A program made the position numbers and the translations under genes. The notes under the pieces were generated by a model, which saw nothing but the letters and a program-made list of their open reading frames with translations, ran no database searches and was not told where the DNA came from. 64,000 nucleotides of DNA from an uncultured Jannaschia sp. (GTDB lineage Bacteria; Pseudomonadota; Alphaproteobacteria; Rhodobacterales; Rhodobacteraceae): positions 186,001 to 250,000 of the forward strand of contig CANLTZ010000004.1 in NCBI GenBank assembly GCA_947494145.1, read 5' to 3'. Position 1 is the stretch's first letter. Every line of letters begins with the position of its first letter. Positions 61,683 to 64,000 of this stretch are shown piece by piece.

Positions 61683-61748
61683 CTTCATCCTGGCGAAAAT
61701 ACTCCCGCCGGAGGCCGCGTTGGCAGGGGGCTCAATGCCCCTTGCCAA
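61683..61748 (-). repeat. Intercistronic hairpin plus second copy of the dispersed motif
   Basis: TTGGCAGGGGGC (61720-61731) pairs with GCCCCTTGCCAA (61737-61748), 12 pairs with one G-T and a five-base loop, between the sugar-binding gene and its permease. Next to it, reading leftward, is GGAGTATT-TTC-GCCAGGATGAAG (61705-61683), 20 of 23 identical to 43437-43459. Confidence 0.6.
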
Positions 61749-61820
61749 CGCCTCTTTGCCCAACCCCACCACAGGCGCGCGCAGCCTTGCGCAAATCCCG
61801 TGTGATGCGGTGTCAGCCAC

Positions 61821-63155
61821 CTATTCCGCGTCGGCCCAGGTGTAGTATCCAGCCTCTTCCATCGTGGCCCGTGCCCGCTCAGCCACGCCATCCAGCGCCT
61901 CCTGCGGGTCCAAGTCTTCGGTCAGTACCTGGCTCAGCGTAGTGCCGATATCGGCATTGATGCCGCCCCAGACGGGGATGATCGGGCGCCAATCGGGGTC
62001 GGCAAATTCCAGCGCCTCGCCGAAGGTGGCCGAGTATGGGAACTTCGCGTTCAATTCAGCATTCTGGTAGGTCGAAAACCGCGAGGGGTTCCCGCCTTCC
62101 ATGGCCACGGCCAAGTCGCCTTCCTTGCTGGTCAGCCATTGCAGCAGCAAGAACGCCGCTTCCTTGTTCTGCGCATTGGACGGGATGGCCAGGCCAAAAC
62201 CGCCGGTTTGCGACGCGCGGCGGACGCCCATCGGGTGCATCGCATAGCCCACATTGCCCGCCACGGTGGATTGCGTCGGGTCCTCGAAAGTCGCGGCAAA
62301 GGCAATCGAATCCATGAACATCGCCGCCTGCCCTTGCCGGAAGGCCGCTGCCGCTGCCTCAGCCGGGCCGAAGGTCGTGCCGCCCTCGGGGCCGCAATCC
62401 ACAATCGTCTTCAGCGCGTTGGCTGCCGCCACGCCCGCTTCGTTGTTGATGATCGGGTTCCAGGCATCGTCGAACACTCGGCCGCCCAGCGGTGCGAGGT
62501 GCAAAAGGAAGGCGTGGCTCGCCTGGTGCCCCGACGCCGCGCGGGACGCCATGCCGCCCATGCCCGGCTCCAACTCGGGGATCTGGCAGGCCAGTTCAAG
62601 CAAGTCGTCATAGGTTTCCGGTGCTTCCAGCCCGTGCTTCTCAAAAATGTCCCGGCGATAAGCTAATACGCTGGTCTCGCTGCCGAAGGGCACCCCGAAC
62701 GCGGATCCCAACTGACCCGGCAGATATCCCTTCGCGCCCCCGGCCACGCCGATGTTCTGCACATAGCCGGAAATCAGGTCGGATTGGTCGTAATCCGGGT
62801 CGGCCAGGGCCGGGTTCATGAAATACTTGGCCAGGTTTTCCAACTGATCGGCATAGACGTAGTCGGCCTTGGAAAAGACCACATAGGCGATCAGGTCGTA
62901 ATCGCCTTCATCCTTCGTCAACTCCAACGTCTGCCGCTCACGCATGCGCAGGTATTGAAGCTGGTCGACCTCCACTTCGATTCCGGTTTCTTCGGTGAAC
63001 TGGTCCAGTACCGCAATCGCCGCATCGTAATGCGGATGCGCGGGGAAGTTCACGACCAGCGTCGTGCCCTCATAGGGCTCGTAGGGGTTGGCCTGTGCCG
63101 CACCCGCGATGGCCACCGCGATTGCGGCGCCGGTCAATTTCCATTTGTTGAACAT
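61821..63155 (-). CDS. Sugar-type ABC substrate-binding protein (family 1)
   Basis: Periplasmic binding protein, 444 residues. The signal peptide is MFNKWKLTGAAIAVAIAGAAQA. Family 1 features are LVVNFPAHPHYDAAIAVLDQFTEETGIEVEVDQL, DYDLIAYVVFSKADYVYADQLENLAKYF, FGVPFGSETSVLAYRRDIFEKHGLEAPETYDDLLEL, FRQGQAAMFMDSI and GGFGLAIPSNAQNKEAAFLLLQWLTSKEGD. It follows the ATPase gene by 24 bases. Ligand not assignable; the acidic, Trp-bearing end suggests a sugar or polyol. Confidence 0.93.
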   Translation of the reverse strand: MFNKWKLTGAAIAVAIAGAAQANPYEPYEGTTLVVNFPAHPHYDAAIAVLDQFTEETGIEVEVDQLQYLRMRERQTLELTKDEGDYDLIAYVVFSKADYVYADQLENLAKYFMNPALADPDYDQSDLISGYVQNIGVAGGAKGYLPGQLGSAFGVPFGSETSVLAYRRDIFEKHGLEAPETYDDLLELACQIPELEPGMGGMASRAASGHQASHAFLLHLAPLGGRVFDDAWNPIINNEAGVAAANALKTIVDCGPEGGTTFGPAEAAAAAFRQGQAAMFMDSIAFAATFEDPTQSTVAGNVGYAMHPMGVRRASQTGGFGLAIPSNAQNKEAAFLLLQWLTSKEGDLAVAMEGGNPSRFSTYQNAELNAKFPYSATFGEALEFADPDWRPIIPVWGGINADIGTTLSQVLTEDLDPQEALDGVAERARATMEEAGYYTWADAE

Positions 63156-63179
63156 CTCATCCTCCCTGAAGGCTCTCGT

Positions 63180-64000
63180 TCAAATCCGCTCGCCGCTTTT
63201 GCGGTCGAACAGCATGATATCGTCGGTGATGACCCCGAATTGTCGGGTCTCGCCCGACGGGATGCGGTCGGCGCTGGCGATCTCGGCCAGCACTTCGGTG
63301 GCACCGCAGCGTGTCACCAGCACCGATTGCGCGCCCAGATACTCCGACACCACCACCCGCAACTCCACCGGCGCGCCCTGGTCCAACATGATGGAGGAAG
63401 GGCGGATCCCCACTTCCACCTGCCGGGACGCCGCCGCCGCTGCCCGCTGCGCCAGTGCGGCGGGCAAGGGCAGGTCGAAGCCGGCGCCTGTGACCCGGTC
63501 GCCCGAAAGCTCCCCATCCAGAAAGTTCATGGTGGGGGAGCCTATGAAGCCCGCCACGAAGCGGTTCACGGGGTTGGAAAACAACGCCTCCGCCGTGCCC
63601 TGCTGCTGGATCGTGCCGGCATTCATCACCACGATGCGGTCGCCCAGTGTCATGGCTTCCACTTGGTCGTGGGTGACGTAGATCATGTTCTTGTCGATCG
63701 TGTCGCGCATCTCGGCCAGTTCGGTCCGCATCCGCGCCCTCAGCTTGGCGTCCAGGTTCGACAGCGGTTCATCGAACAGAAACGTCCCCGCATCGCGCAC
63801 CAGCGCCCGGCCCATGGCCACCCGCTGACGCTGGCCGCCCGAAAGCTGTGCAGGCTTGCGGTCCAGCAGATGCGCGATGTTGAGCATCTCGGCCACGCGC
63901 TTCACCTCGCTGTCGATCTCCGCCCTTGGACGGCGTTCGAGGCGCAGCGCAAAGCTCATGTTCCGCGCGATGTTCATATGGGGGTAAAGCGCGTAATCCT
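63180..64000 (-). CDS. Sugar-type ABC ATPase (MalK/UgpC family), 5' end cut by window edge
   Basis: C-terminal 273 residues or so of a MalK/UgpC-type ATPase; the frame is open to base 64000, so Walker A lies outside the window. Visible are DYALYPHMNIARNMSFALRL, the signature QLSGGQRQRVAMGRALVRD, Walker B TFLFDEPLSNLD, and switch YVTHDQVEAMTLGDRIVVM. A TOBE domain follows (VEVGIRPSSIMLD to QFGVITDDIMLFDRKSG). Its operon order is ATPase, binding protein, two permeases and a b561-like gene. Confidence 0.95.
   Translation of the reverse strand, partial: DYALYPHMNIARNMSFALRLERRPRAEIDSEVKRVAEMLNIAHLLDRKPAQLSGGQRQRVAMGRALVRDAGTFLFDEPLSNLDAKLRARMRTELAEMRDTIDKNMIYVTHDQVEAMTLGDRIVVMNAGTIQQQGTAEALFSNPVNRFVAGFIGSPTMNFLDGELSGDRVTGAGFDLPLPAALAQRAAAAASRQVEVGIRPSSIMLDQGAPVELRVVVSEYLGAQSVLVTRCGATEVLAEIASADRIPSGETRQFGVITDDIMLFDRKSGERI

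Noticed and set aside
1-64000. CRISPR array, prophage, insertion sequence or toxin-antitoxin system
   Set aside because: No regularly spaced repeats, no transposase, integrase or phage structural gene, and no toxin-like small gene pair was seen on either strand.

Overview
The window is GC-rich chromosomal DNA from an alphaproteobacterium, most likely a Rhodobacterales (Roseobacter-group) marine heterotroph. This rests on the gene content: many periplasmic binding-protein transporters, a TRAP system, a FrcBCA-like xylose importer with a single-domain ATPase, a bufferin operon behind an ECF sigma/NrsF pair, and a short zf-CHCC protein. It also rests on heavy use of 4-nt ATGA overlaps between genes. 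No phage, insertion sequence, integrase or CRISPR array is visible. It reads as ordinary chromosome with many catabolic and transport modules.

Layout. 1-9975: a divergent pair of operons around a GntR regulator. Leftward are an NTF2-like gene, hyuB and hyuA (cut by the left edge). Rightward are gntR, a LeuC/LeuD-type dehydratase and a TRAP transporter (dctPQM). A 20-bp near-palindrome sits between them. 10179-11514: a BaiN-type flavoprotein and tRNA-Arg(UCU). 11545-20360: a LysR gene facing a leftward operon of a D-cysteine desulfhydrase/cysteate-lyase-like enzyme, a ProXVW-type importer, an alpha/beta hydrolase and a DUF1989-GcvT fusion. 20468-25242: a metal/oxidative stress island of ECF sigma factor, NrsF-type anti-sigma, periplasmic MsrB, a terminator, a promoter matching my memory of the Caulobacter SigF consensus, then a complete bufferin operon (precursor, MNIO enzyme, partner, DoxX). 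25352-32436: an SsuABC/NMT1-type importer, a TIGR01777 epimerase, typA and a di-haem peroxidase.

32771-41939: the xylose locus. A ROK repressor, coupled to a VCBS/UnbV repeat protein, faces xylF-xylH-xylG-(small membrane protein)-xylB-xylA. 42150-48786: an FAD oxidoreductase, EamA and YqaA membrane proteins, an ABC ATPase, a zf-CHCC protein, an unknown membrane protein, an SMP-30 lactonase and a tandem Lin0512-family pair. 48999-55692: a dpp-type peptide importer with three small non-transport genes interleaved. 56008-57182: two membrane proteins (DUF421, DUF998) that look less GC-rich. 57513-64000: an orphan family-5 binding protein, then a cytochrome b561-like gene and a sugar-type ABC importer running off the right edge.

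Two patterns run through the whole window. First, five binding-protein genes are each followed by a stem-loop before the permease gene, probably to set high binding-protein to low permease ratios. Second, four convergent intergenic regions carry diverged copies of one structured repeat family, and a deleted copy lies in the xyl operon. The system best supported as biologically interesting is the sigma/anti-sigma/MsrB/bufferin island. Its bufferin precursor has an unusual acidic C-terminal tail.
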